Shown: positions 16,801-27,179 of the stretch, in pieces
Numbering within the stretch: the first letter of the stretch is position 1
Layout of the letters: the number at the start of each line of letters is the position of its first letter
NCBI GenBank assembly: GCA_036365145.1
Contig: JAEOAD010000025.1
Coordinates: forward strand, 27,661,001 to 27,725,000
Length of the DNA: 64,000 nucleotides
Source: Orientallactaga sibirica
Lineage: Eukaryota; Chordata; Mammalia; Rodentia; Dipodidae
Direction of reading: 5' to 3'
Translations under genes and position numbers: made by a program
Notes under the pieces: generated by a model
What the model was told of the DNA's origin: nothing
The model's input: only the letters and a program-made list of their open reading frames with translations
Databases searched by the model: none

Positions 16801-19800
16801 ACCCAGACCTGTGTGGCGCAGACAACAGGCTTGCCCCTCAAGTTGCATCGCCCAATCATCATCTTCTGAGCCAGGAAAACCTTCTCTGCCGGGATCTCGA
16901 TGCCCAGGTCACCTCGTGCCACCATGATGCCATCGCTCACCTCTAGGATTTCATCAAACCTGGATATTCGGAGGAATCCTGGCTGTGGCAATGCCAGGAG
17001 GTGGCAGGGAGCAGCAGGAGGAAGAGGGGCGATTGGAAATGTTTTGGGGGCCTGATGGAGATAAAGAGCAAACCTCACTTCTTAACGCCTTCGTGATTCT
17101 CGATTTTGCTGATAATTTTGATGCCTTGTCCTTCTGGCCCCAGAGCAGCCCTGACCGCAGTCACATCGCTGGCCTTCCGTATGAAGGAAGCAAAGATGAT
17201 GTCCACACCATGTTCCACCCCAAAGCGCAGGTCCAAAATATCTTGCTCAGATAGTCCAGGCAGGTCCACTTCAGCACCTGGCAAGTTCACGCCTTTCCTG
17301 CTGCCCAGGACACCACCGTTCTCCACTTCAGTCACCAGTCCCTCTGGGCCTGTGGACATGTAGACAGAGCCAACTTGGGTCAAGACTTAGTTTGGGACAG
17401 AGTCATGACACAGGGAATTCCAGGCTTGGATTCCCCCCACCCTGGAAAATCAGCAATTTCTGAGCCTCCACACAGAAGAGGGATCAGATGAACTTTGAAA
17501 AACAAACAAACAAAAAAACTACTAAGGGGGACTGGAATGATCACTTAGCAGTTAAGGTGCTTGCCTGGAAGCCTGAGGACCCTGGTTCAATTCTCCAGTG
17601 CCTAGGTAAGCCAGATACACAAGGTGGCTGGAGGCCCTGGCACACCCATTCTCACTCTATCTTCCTGCCTCTCTCTCTTTCAAATAAATAAACAAAAATA
17701 TTTATGGGCTGGAGAAATGGCTTAGCAGTTAAGGCATTTGTCTGTGAAGCCAAAGAATTCCGGTTCTCTTCTCCAGGACCCACGTAAGCCAGATGCACAA
17801 GAGGCACATGCATCTGGAGTCCGTTTGCAGTGGTTGAAGGCCCTGGTGTGCCCATTCTCTCTCTGTCTGCCTCTCTTCTATCTCTCTCTGCTTGCAAAAA
17901 AAAAAAAAAAAAAAACTACTATGGGGCCCGGCGTGGTGACGCACGCGGGAGGCAGAGGTAGGAGGACCACATAGTGAATTCCAGGTCAGCCTGAGCTAGC
18001 GTGAGACCCTACTTCGGAAAACCAAAAAAAAAAAAAAACCTACTATGGGCTGGAGAGATGGTTTAGTGGTTAGGCACTTTCCTGTGGAGCCTAAGGAACC
18101 AGGTTCGATTCCCCAGATGCACATGGTAGTGCATGCATCTGGAGTTTCTTTACAGTCTATCTGCCCCTCCCTCTCTCAAATAGATAAATAAAATATTTAA
18201 AATGAAAACAAGCAAACTACTAACCCGCAAGTCCAGTCCCATCCCATGGTGAGGGCGGGAACCCTGGGACCTCCAGGGAAAGGCGGGAAAGCGTGCATGG
18301 CCAGGGGGAGGGGTGGGTGGTCAAAGGGCAAACCCGGAGGCCATCAGCAGGGGAGGAGCCCGCGATCAGGGAGGGGGGCGCGTCCGCACCGATTTTCCGG
18401 ACCACTAGGGAGATGAGTCCGTCGTCGATGTAGATGCGGCCCCCGACCGCGACGACGCGGGCGATGTTGGGGTAGTCCACCCACACCGTCCTCGAGTCCC
18501 CCAGGGTTCGGAACGCGGGGTCCACAGTCACCAGCACTTGAGAGCCCTTGGCAATTTCCACTTCGGATTCGGAGCCCTGGGGGCGGAGCCAGAGAGGCGT
18601 GGGTCCCGCCCGAGAGCCCAGGCCCCGCCCACGGCCGCGCTCGGGCCACCTTCTGGCTCTGGTGTCGCCCGTCTCTCACCCCCTGCAGTACCCCCGTGCG
18701 AATCTCCGGGCCTGGGTGTCGCCCGTCTCTCACCCCCTGCAGGACCCCCGTGCGAATCTCCGGGCCCGGGTGTCGCCCAGGTGTCGCCCGTCTCACCCCT
18801 TCAGGACCCCCGTGCGAATCTCCGGGCCCTTGGTGTCCAGGGCTATGGCCACGGGCCGGTAGCTGAGCGGGCAGGTTGCAAGGCTCTCGGCCGCCTCCCG
18901 GATGTTGGCGATGGACTCGGCGTGGTACTGCGGGGCGGGGGCGCAGAGCCGAGATTTCAGGGGAGTGGGAAGGCTTGGGGACCTCCCCCGGCCCCGCCCC
19001 GCGGACCTCCGCGCACCTCGTGCGAGCCGTGGGAGAAGTTGAGCCGCGCGATGTTCATGCCGGCCTTGATCATCTCCTTGAGGCGCTCCACCGAGCGGGA
19101 CGCCGGCCCTGCACCCGAGGGACCGCGCACGTCTCAGACGAGCAAAGCCCATCGCACCCTCAGGAAGGACCCCACCCCAGGAATCCTTCAGACTCTCCCT
19201 CTGCAGCCGACGGTCAACACCTTGAGAAGGAAGCCCTGAGGGTTTTCGAGCTGGACCTCTAGCCCCAGGCTGGCCTCGAACTCACGGTGATCCTCCCACC
19301 TCACACTCCGGAGTGCTGGGACAAAAGGCATGCTTCACCATGCCCAGATTCCAGCTGTTTCTTTTTTGTTTTTCTTTTTCTTTTCTCAGCTGTTAATTTT
19401 AATTTAATTTTTATTTTTGGGGCAGGAGAGATGGCTTAGCCTTTTAAGGTGCTTGCTTGCAAAGCCAAAAAGGTCCCATGTAAGCCAGATGCACAAGGTG
19501 GCACGTGTGTCTGGATTTCGTTTAGAGAGGCTGGAGAGGACTTTTGGCTCTGCAGGCAAGCGCCTTAACCACTAAGCCTCTCTCCAGCCCTTTAATTTTA
19601 TTTTTTTGGTGCCAGAATAATGCACATGTTGGACCAATCCCTTTAAAAAAAAAAAGAATATGCACATGTCTCTCCAGCATAGTTGGGTTCAAGAACATGA
19701 TCTTCCACTGAGTTACAGCCCCAGTGCTTTCTTTAAAAAAAAAAAAAAGAAAAGCCTCATGGAAAAAAACTAAGAAAAGAAAAAAAAAAAAAAAAAAATT

Positions 19801-20610
19801 ATTTTATTTGTTTTTGGAGAGAGAGAGACAGAGAGAGAGGGAGAGGGAGACAGATAGAGATGGGAGCACCAGCAGTCTCTCAGCTGCTGTGAACAAAATC
19901 CAGATGCGTGCCCGCCAGGCGCTCCTTTCTCTCACCTTTGTGGTCAAGTGCGGCATTGCGCCCTAGGATTGTGTCACTTTGCATCTGGCTAAACGTGGGA
20001 CCTGGAGATTGGAAACTGGTTCTTAGGCTTAGCAGGCAGGCGCGTTAACCACTAAGCCATATCTCCAGCCCCCAGTGCTTTGTTTTAAAGATATAATTTA
20101 CTTGAGAGGAGAGACAGAAAATGGGTGCACCAGGATCTCTTGCTACAAAAAAAAAAAAAAAAGAAAAGAAAAAGAAAAAGAAAAGAAAAGAAAAGAAAAG
20201 AAAAGAAAAGAAAAGAAAAAGAAAACCCTCAAGATTCATGGGCCACTTTGTACATCTGGCTTTATGTGGGCACAGGGGAAGTGGCAGTGCACACCTGTAA
20301 TCCCAGCACTAGGGAGGCAGAAGCAGGAGGATGAGGTCCTGTTCAAGGCCAGTCTGGGCTACATTTAAGATATTAAAAGCCTTGGTAAAAACAATAAAAC
20401 TTTAGTTAAACTGGAGCTTTTCAATGTTGAATAGCCATCCAGGGTGGTGTAAACCTCTGTGAAAAATAAGATGGCTTTAGTGGTTAAGACATTTGCCTGC
20501 AAAGCCATAGGACCCAGGTTCGATTCCCCAGGACCCACATAAGCCAGATGAAAGGTGGTGCATGCCTCGGGAGTTTGTTTGCAGCGGCTGTAGGCCCTCT
20601 TTCTCTCAAA

Positions 20611-20645
<35 letters not shown>

Positions 20646-22411
20646 AGCAATCCAGGGCTACGTGAGATCCTGTCTCAAAAAGCCAACTCCCAGCTTAGTG
20701 TAGTGGCACATGCCTTTAATTCCAGAACTCTGAAGGCTGAGATAGGAGGACTGCCATGAGTTTGAGGCCAGTCTGGGGCTATAGAATGAGTTATATGTCA
20801 GCCTGGGCTAGAGAGACAATTCCCCCAAATAAAATTTTAAAAATTGTTGTCGGGCATGGTGGTGCACGCCTTTAATCCCAGAACTTGCGAGGCAGAGGTA
20901 GGAGGATCGCTGTGAGTTCTAGGTCAGTCTGAGACTACAAAGTCTTGGCTAGAATGAGACCCAACCTCAAAAAAACAAAACAAAAATAATTGTTGAATGA
21001 ATGACTTATGCCAAACAGGGAGGCCTCTCAAAGGAGACAACCTTAAGGAAATGCTTTGAGCGGCTGCTAGGGGGGGGGTCTTACCAATGGTGGCAACGAT
21101 GCTGGTGCTTCGGGCAGCCACAGGCTCTGAGTCAATGTCCAGCAGACAGAGATGTTCCAGGAAGGTGTCTGCCATAGCAGCCGGGAGCTGCTGCTGCTGG
21201 AAGAAGGCAGCGCCCAGTTCCTGGGTGAGCTGGGCCACACTGGCCCGCCGCAGGTTCCCTGCTGGCCCTGCAGGAGAAGGAGGGCTCAGGATCTGCAGGA
21301 GCGCTCGCCTCTCGTCCATGCGCTTCATATCAGTGACCCAGTATTACTCGCTTTGCTTCTCCAGTTTGCACAGAGCCCTTCCTTTGAGCTGAGCGTCACG
21401 TACAGTAAAGACCTTACTTGGGCTTTGTCAAGCAGGCACTGTCAAGTGCTCTATCTATCCCAGTTCTGCAGATGAACAGGCTGAGAAAGATGAAAAATGT
21501 TGCTTAAGATCATGCAGCGTGTATGTAACAGATGGGATTGAACTCCAGATCTAATTCTAAGCGCACGTTCCTCACCACCCGGCTAAACTGACATCTCAAA
21601 ACCCTAGATTTGCCAGGCGTGGTGGCGCACGCCTTTAATCCCAGCACTCGGGAGGCAGAGGTAGGAGGATCGCCGTGAGTTCAAGGCCACCCTGAGACTA
21701 CCTAGTGAATTCCAGGTCAGCCTGAGCTAGAGTGAGACCCTACCTCGAAAAACCAAAAAAAAAAAAACAAAAAACCCCTAGATTTCCTTCAGCACCCTTC
21801 GCTCAGGCTCAGCCCCTTGTTGTTTTGTTCTCATTTGGCCAGGAATCACCCGTATCAGTCTCCTAAGGTCCCTGTCGACTTCCTTCCAACCACCGGTAAG
21901 TTGTTTGGTTTCCCTGCCCCCTCCCGAGTTGCTTCAGCCCACTCAATGCTGCTTCAGACCACAGTGACCTTAGAACTTGACGCAGCCCTGCCCAGAGAGC
22001 ACCCTGCCCGGAAGCACCTTCCATGCCACCGCGTGTCTGCCCTTGTCTCTGTGCGTCTGCTTCATGCCCTAGTGCTGTCAGAACTATAAGGTCTGCCTCC
22101 TGTGGGCTCAGGCTGAGGACTGGTTAAAGTGTCACCAGCTGATGTCTGCCCTGCCAATGGAAGCTTCCTACACCAGGGGCCAGAGTCCAGGAACCACGGG
22201 GGTGCCCTATGGCCTCCATGCTGTAGGCTTCCCTTTGGCCTGCCTGCAGGTCTGAACCACAGGGTCAGAGTGTCACTTGCTTCCGCCCCGACCTTGACTT
22301 GCACTCTTGCTTACCTCCTGGAGCCCCGATTAGAACAGACTTTGCTAAGTCCTTTTGAGACTGCGAGAGGCATGACCACAGCTGCTGAGGTGGAATGTTC
22401 TGGATTGCCAT
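13849..22411 (-). CDS. PKLR: PKLR, pyruvate kinase liver/red-cell type (R-type reading frame)
   Basis: Exons in transcription order: 22411-22315 (R-type start, [10 protein letters not shown]), 21267-21085, 19108-19017, 18927-18797, 18576-18390, 17349-17079, 16959-16809, 15740-15588, 15499-15333, 14584-14403 and 13955-13849. Sizes are 97, 183, 92, 131, 187, 271, 151, 153, 167, 182 and 107 bp. All match the pyruvate kinase exon pattern except exon 4, which should be 132; the total is 1721 nt where 1722 would give 573 aa. Motifs include [29 protein letters not shown] (catalytic Lys and Mg-binding Glu), [12 protein letters not shown] and CATQMLESM, which form the TIM-barrel active site. The C-domain ends in NIMRVLSVS. 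The enzyme converts phosphoenolpyruvate and ADP to pyruvate and ATP in red cells and liver. The single-base deficit at the exon 4 donor is probably a consensus error. The last two exons are duplicated at 9452-10185. Confidence 0.95.
14655..15022 (-). repeat. tRNA-SINE and B1-like SINE in PKLR intron 9
   Basis: A tRNA-derived SINE (14655-14868, ending CTCTCCAGCCCC) is followed by a B1-like element (14872-15022), both in minus orientation. The pair directly abuts the right edge of the duplication. The rest of the intron to 15332 is unique. Confidence 0.85.
16009..16482. repeat. SINEs in PKLR intron 7
   Basis: A plus-strand tRNA-derived SINE (16009-16255), with B-box-like GGTTCGAGGCTC and an A-rich tail, and a minus-strand B1-like element (16315-16482). 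Confidence 0.85.
17525..18215 (+). repeat. SINE cluster in PKLR intron 5
   Basis: tRNA-derived SINEs at 17525-17700, 17705-17915 and 18045-18215 with a truncated B1-like element between (17925-18035), all plus orientation and therefore antisense to PKLR. Confidence 0.85.
18662..18830. repeat. PKLR: 54-bp minisatellite, three units, spanning the PKLR exon 4 / intron 4 junction
   Basis: Units begin at 18662, 18716 and 18781 with GTGTCGCCCGTCTC. An 11-bp partial unit (18770-18780) precedes the third. Each unit contains, on the minus strand, the exon 4 end coding GPEIRTGV followed by a GT donor and about 20 bp of intron. Donor-like sites therefore stand at 18796, 18733 and 18679, 63 and 54 bp apart, multiples of three. 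The two downstream units keep CAGGGG|GTGAGA. The exon-proximal unit reads AAGG|GGTGAGA with one G fewer. Confidence 0.9.
19262..20990. repeat. SINE and simple-repeat region in PKLR intron 2
   Basis: B1 fragment (-) 19262-19350; tRNA-SINE pieces 19425-19590; long-variant tRNA-SINE (-) 19795-20072; an (AAAAG)n tract at 20146-20225; B1-like (+) 20268-20370; tRNA-SINE (+) 20460-20600 with an (AAAT)n tail 20608-20646; B1-like (+) 20690-20830 and 20850-20990. Nothing else is recognisable in this intron. Confidence 0.8.
21608..21778 (+). repeat. B1-like SINE with target-site duplication in the PKLR intron before exon 2
   Basis: Complete element starting GCCAGGCGTGGTGGCGCACG and ending in an A-rich tail. 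It is flanked by a direct repeat, AAACCCTAGATTT, on both sides, a clean retroposition footprint. Confidence 0.9.
22018..22024 (-). CDS. PKLR: PKLR liver-type first coding exon (ATG GAA G)
   Basis: Seven coding bases, ATGGAAG, are followed directly by a GTGC donor. Joined to exon 2 (21267-21085) they give the N-terminus [12 protein letters not shown], as known for L-type pyruvate kinase; human L-PK starts MEGPAGYLRRAS. With the remaining exons (and the missing exon 4 base) the protein would be 543 aa. The exon sits between the R-type first exon and exon 2, as in other mammals, with the liver promoter elements immediately upstream at 22084-22211. Confidence 0.85.
22084..22211 (-). promoter_or_regulatory. 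PKLR: PKLR liver promoter: TATA-like, HNF1, HNF4 and carbohydrate response element
   Basis: Reading on the minus strand toward the ATG at 22024. At 22211-22195, CATAGG and CCCGTG half-sites are separated by 5 bp, the position and spacing of the L-PK carbohydrate response element. At 22194-22176, GGTTCCTGGACTCTGGCCC matches the rat HNF4 (L3) site. At 22137-22121, TGGTGACACTTTAACCA matches the HNF1 (L1) site. At 22090-22084 there is a TTATAG TATA-like element. Order and spacing agree with the well-studied rat promoter as I remember it. The distal half-site differs from the canonical CACGGG. Confidence 0.8.
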
Positions 22412-22479
22412 GCTCCCTGGGTGTGGACTGGGGCTGCCAGGACCATGGGCTGGGAGAAGAGAGTGACAAAACAGTTGGT

Positions 22480-22499
22480 CTTATCTGAGGGACACAGAG
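22480..22499 (-). promoter_or_regulatory. PKLR: PKLR erythroid promoter: GATA-1 site and PKR-RE1-like core
   Basis: About 70 bp upstream of the R-type ATG, the minus strand reads AGATAAG (22486-22480), preceded by CTCTG (22499-22495) with 8 bp between them. In human PKLR the GATA-1 site at -74 to -69 and the CTCTG core of PKR-RE1 at -87 to -83 are essential for red-cell expression, and their spacing is the same. There is no obvious TATA box, as expected for this promoter. Confidence 0.75.
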
Positions 22500-22774
22500 A
22501 ATAGGAAGGGCACACCCAGTAGGCAGGCCTGTCCCCTTCTAGAGTCCACCCTTCTCTGCTCTGGGGCCACAGTTTCTGCAGGGTTTGGCCAGTGGGGAGT
22601 GGCACCCACGGGAGGCCAGGGAAGGGGATGCTGAGCACGTGCTCCTGCCAGAAGAGCCTTTCTCTTTGGCTTCTAGCAACCATTCTCTCCCATCCCCTGG
22701 GTTTTGGAGGTAATAAGCATGCCATTACTGATTCGGGGTTGCCCACACCTCCGCAGATGATCCTGTTAAGATCT

Positions 22775-23074
22775 GCTCACGGGGGCATGTGCCTGTAATC
22801 CCAGCATTCTGAAGGTGGAGGCAGTAGGATGGATCAGAAATTCAAGTTTATCCTTGGCTACATAGTGGATTAAAGGCCAACCTGGGCTGCATGAGACCCT
22901 GCCAAATAGAAAGAGGAAGAGGAGAAAGAAAAGAAAAAGAAAAGCTGGGTGTGGTGGTGTGCGCCTTTAATCCCAGCAGAGGTAGGAAGATCGTTGTGAG
23001 TTCAAGGCCACCCTGAGACTACAGAGTGAATTCCAGGTCAGCCTGGACCAGAGTGAAACCCTACCTTGGAAAAC

Positions 23075-23114
<40 letters not shown>

Positions 23115-23283
23115 AAGAAAGAAAGACAGACCCGGGTGTGGATGCACACACTTTTAGTCCCAGAACTCAGGAGGCAGAGGTAGGAGCATTGCAGAGAGTT
23201 CAAGGCCACCCTGAGACTACATAGTAAATTCCAGGTCAGCCTGAGCTAGAACAAGATCCTACCTTGAAACACTGGAAAAGAAA

Positions 23284-23340
<57 letters not shown>

Positions 23341-23420
23341 AGGAGAGAAGGAAGGAGGAAGGAAGGAAGGAAGGAAGGAAGAAAGGAAGGAAGGAAGAAA
23401 GAGAGAGAGAAAGAAACCAA
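22775..23420 (+). repeat. B1-like SINEs and (GAAA)n/(GGAA)n tract upstream of PKLR
   Basis: An old B1-like copy (22775-22920) and two younger ones (22943-23100, 23130-23277). The last ends in a purine tract of GAAA then GGAA units at 23278-23415. Unique sequence follows to about 24000; I see no gene in it. Confidence 0.8.
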
Positions 23421-23999
23421 CCACACTATGCAATCTGAGAGTGGGAACTGTGTCTCATGAGATTCAGGCCCAGTGTGACACTGACTGAGCCTCCCTGACA
23501 CCACTCTACCGTACTCCTTTCTTCTCAAGACTTCTCAGTGGAAGGGAAGCGGGGAAAGACTCATGGCCTGGAGTTGAAATGGGAGGACTTCCCAAGGAGA
23601 AATGAGCATGGAGATTGTCAGTCTACGGAAGACAGGGCCATCACTGGAGAGAACGCGGTAGACTGCAAGCACTGGGGACTTAAGCCTCATGTTTGCATTG
23701 TCAGGGAGATGTGTGGGACTTTAGGGTTGGCTTGCCTATTTTTTTTGTCAGATTTATTTTAATTGAGCTTAATCCAATTCAGTTTCCATCCGTCCAAGCT
23801 GTTCTTCTCATTCAGACACAGGCCTTGTGTTCTTGCATCAGTTCTTCTCCGTTCCCTCCAGATTCTGTCAGATGTGCAAATCTTCAGAGATCTCACTCAC
23901 AGGTGCTGGGACCTGGTCCCCAGGCCAGCTCACAGCTTCTCAGAACCAGTACTTACAGCCCCATCCTCTTCCCAGCTTCCTGGATCTCACTTTTCTTTT

Positions 24000-24150
24000 T
24001 CTTTTCTTTTTTTGAGGTAGGGTCTCACTCTAGTGCAGACTAACCTGGAAATCACTATGTAGTCTCAGAGTGGTCTTGAACTCACAGTGATCCTCCTACC
24101 TCTCTGCCTCCCGAGTGCTGGGATTAAAGGCGTGCGCCACCACGCCTGGC
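24000..24150 (-). repeat. B1-like SINE in the PKLR-FDPS spacer
   Basis: Minus-orientation element, TTTTTGAGGTAGGGTCTCAC at the left edge and CGCCACCACGCCTGGC at the right. Confidence 0.85.
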
Positions 24151-24232
24151 ATCACTTTTCCACTTATATTCATTCTCTCATGTTTTTACTCTCCCTTAAA
24201 CCAAACCAACTCTCTCTCTCTCTCATTTGCTG

Positions 24233-24943
24233 TGTGGGTCTTGTTCCATTCCCGTTCCCATTTCCCTGGGGTCGTTGGTCACCGATGTCCCTGGTGAGGG
24301 AGAGAGGAGTTGGGAGGGAAGCAGCAGGGTCCTTCCTGGAGCAGTGGGTGAGTGCGACGCGATGACATGATGGGCAATGAACACCCGGGAGACCGTCTGA
24401 TGGACAGCACTCGTTTATTCAGAAGGGGAGTGGGTTTATAAACACTTGGGGAAGGTTGAGATGGCACGTACAGACTATATGGCAATGGGATGCATAGTTT
24501 ATGGGCTGTTATCTAGGTGGAGGAAGGACTAGTAACTTCATAGCTATGGGGAAGGATAAGGGAAGATAGGGGGAAGGGTGGAAGAGGAGATTAACAGGAG
24601 GCTGTGACTTCTGTTACTGTGGGGGGTGAGAAGGCTACCTGACTTCAGCCACATGAGGGTCTCTTAGGCAGCTAGCCACAAGGTCAGGAACTGTGGGGGA
24701 CAAAGTCTGACTTATGGAATGGTCAGAGCCTTTTGGGGTCTGGGGGGAGGGCCTCGCCAGTTCTGCCCACTCTGGGAGATGACAGCTCACTACAACCTAC
24801 AACGTAGGGAAGGCCAGTCACCTTTGCCAGGGACTCCCTGAGAGGGCCAGCTGCAACCCCACAGCCCAGGATCCCTGGCCATGTCCAGTAGTTCAGGCTA
24901 GCCTCCTCACAGGTCCAGCCCATTTTTCTAGCAAGGCCCAACA
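24233..24943 (-). mobile_element. Solo LTR of an endogenous retrovirus
   Basis: The 711-bp unit starts TGTGGGTC and ends CCCAACA (TG...CA, short imperfect inverted ends). It is flanked on both sides by TGCTG, a 5-bp target duplication. On the minus strand it contains TTTATAAAC (TATA-like, near 24436) and AATAAA (24419-24414), as expected for an LTR promoter and polyadenylation signal. The flanking sequence holds no internal retroviral region. A beta/ERVK-type LTR is likely from the general layout, but the family is not identified. Confidence 0.6.
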
Positions 24944-24949
24944 TGCTGG

Positions 24950-26890
24950 TTTTTTTTTTCTTTTTTAAATTATTTTATTTTATTTTTTAAATTTTTTTTA
25001 TTATTTTATTTATTTTGGAGAGAGACACACAGAGAGAGACAGACAGGGAGAGGGAGACAGAGATGGGCGCGCCAGCAGTCTCTCAGCTGCTGTGCGCCCC
25101 CTTGTGGTCAAGTGCGGCATTGTGCCCTTGCGTCACTTTGCATCTGGCTAAACGTGGGACCTGGAGATTGGAACCGCTGGAGATTGGAACCAGTGTCCTT
25201 AGGCTTAGGAGGCAGGCGCCTTAACTGCTAAGCCATCTCTCCAGCCCTCCTCTTTTTTTTTTTTTTTGGTTTTTCGAGGTAGGGTCTCACTCTGGCCCAG
25301 GCTGACCTGGATTTAACTATGTAGTCTCAGGGTGGCCTTGAACTCAAGGCGATTCTCCTACCTCTGCCTCCTGAGTGCTGGGATTAAAGGCGTGCGCCAC
25401 CACGCCCAGCTCCCTTTTTCTTTTTTTTTTAAAGTAGGGTCTCACTCTAGCCCAGGTTGACCTGGAATTCACTGTGTAGTCTCAGGGTGGTCTCGAACTC
25501 ATGGCAATCCTCCTACTTCTGCCTCCCAAGTGCTGGGATTAAAGGTGTGTGCCACCATGCCCAGTTTAAAACTTTGGCAGTATTAAATTTATTCCAGGAC
25601 CAATTAGGAGGACAGGAACCTCAGAGATCCCAGCTTCAGGTGACTAACTGAAGAAGGGGGTGCCCCAAAGCAGCCCTGACTTCTCCAAACAAGATAGATG
25701 CTTTGGGGCTGGAGAGATGGCTCAGCAGTTAAGGTGCTTGCTGAAAACCCTAAGGACCCAGGTTTGACTCCCAGAACCCACGTAAACCAGATGCACAAGG
25801 TGGCACACACATCTGGAGTTCATCTGCAGTGGCAGGAGACCCTTCCCATTCCTCTCTCTTTCTCTCTCTCACTCCTCACTCTTCTCTCTCATAAAAAAAT
25901 TAAAAGAAAAGGCCAAGCCGGGCGAGGTGGCACACGCCGTTAATCCCAGCACTGTGGAGGCAGAGGTAGGAAGATCGCCATGAGTTCGAGGCCACTATGA
26001 GACTATATAGTGAATTCCAGGTCAGCCTGGACTAGAGTGAAACCCCACCTCAAAAAACCAGAAGATGGGCTGGAGAGATGGCTTAGTGGTTAAACACTTG
26101 CCTGTGAAGCCTAAGGATCCTGGTTTGAGGCTTGATTCTCCAGGACCCACGTAAGCCAGATGCATAAGGGGGCACATGCATCTGGAGTTCGTTTGCAGTG
26201 GCTGGAGGCCCTGGCGTGCCCATTCTCTCTCTCTCTCTCTCTCTCTACCTACCTATTTCTGTATCTCTCTCTCTCTCTCAAATTAATAAATAAATAAAAA
26301 TAAAATATTAAAAAAAACAGAAGAAAGAAAGAAAAAAGAAAGAAAGAAAGAAAGAAAGTGTGGGCCAAAGCCAAGCATGGTGGTATACACCTTTAATCAC
26401 GGCACTTGGGAGGCAGAGGCAGAATTATGAGGATCACCACCCTGAGAATACATAGTGAATTCCAGGTCAGCCTGGGCTAGAGTGAGATAGTACCTTGAAA
26501 AAAAAAAAAAAAAACAAAAAGGCCGGGCATGGTGGCACACGCCTTTAATCCCAGCACTCAGGAGGAAGAGGTAGGAGGATCACCGTGAGTTCAAGGCCAC
26601 CCTGAGACTACACAGTGAATTCCATGTCAGCCTGAGCTAGAGTGAGACCCTACCTCGAATAAAAAGGGGGGGGGCTGAGGAGATTGCTAAGGATTAAAGG
26701 GCTTGCTTGCAAAGCCTGTGGGCCAGGGTTTGATTCCCAAGGACCCATGTAAAGCCAGATGCACAAAGTGGTGCTTGCATCTGAAGTTCATGTGCAGGGG
26801 CAAGAGGCGCTGGTGAGCACATGCTTGCTCTTGCTCTCTCTTTCTCTCCCCCTCCTTCCTTGCAAACAAATAAACAATTAATTAATAAAA
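24950..26890. repeat. Dense SINE block between the solo LTR and the GC-rich patch
   Basis: Minus strand: long-variant tRNA-SINE 24960-25245 and B1-like 25255-25410 and 25415-25566. Plus strand: tRNA-SINE 25705-25905, B1-like 25912-26060, tRNA-SINE 26065-26300, B1-like 26360-26515 and 26520-26660, tRNA-SINE 26670-26890. A short (GAAA)n tract is at 26320-26358. There is no sign of a gene. Confidence 0.85.
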
Positions 26891-27030
26891 TAAGCTGGGT
26901 ATGGTGGCTTGTGTTTAGTGTTAGCACTGGGGAGGCTGAGGTAGGAGGATCTCCATGAGTTCACGGCCAGCCTGGGCTACAGGGTTCCACGTCAACCTGG
27001 TCTAGAGAGCCTCAAAAACACCAAAACAGA
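26890..27030 (+). repeat. B1-like SINE
   Basis: Plus-orientation, diverged element just left of the GC-rich unique patch. Confidence 0.75.
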
Positions 27031-27179
27031 CAAATAAGGAGTGGACACGCCCTTGCTGGAACACTTGCATATACACAAGTGTGCTCTCTCTCCCTCTCTC
27101 TCACTTTCTGTGTGTCTCTGCTTTGCACACACACTTAAACGCACACCGTCCTGCTTGCATTCTCACACTGCCCATGCTA

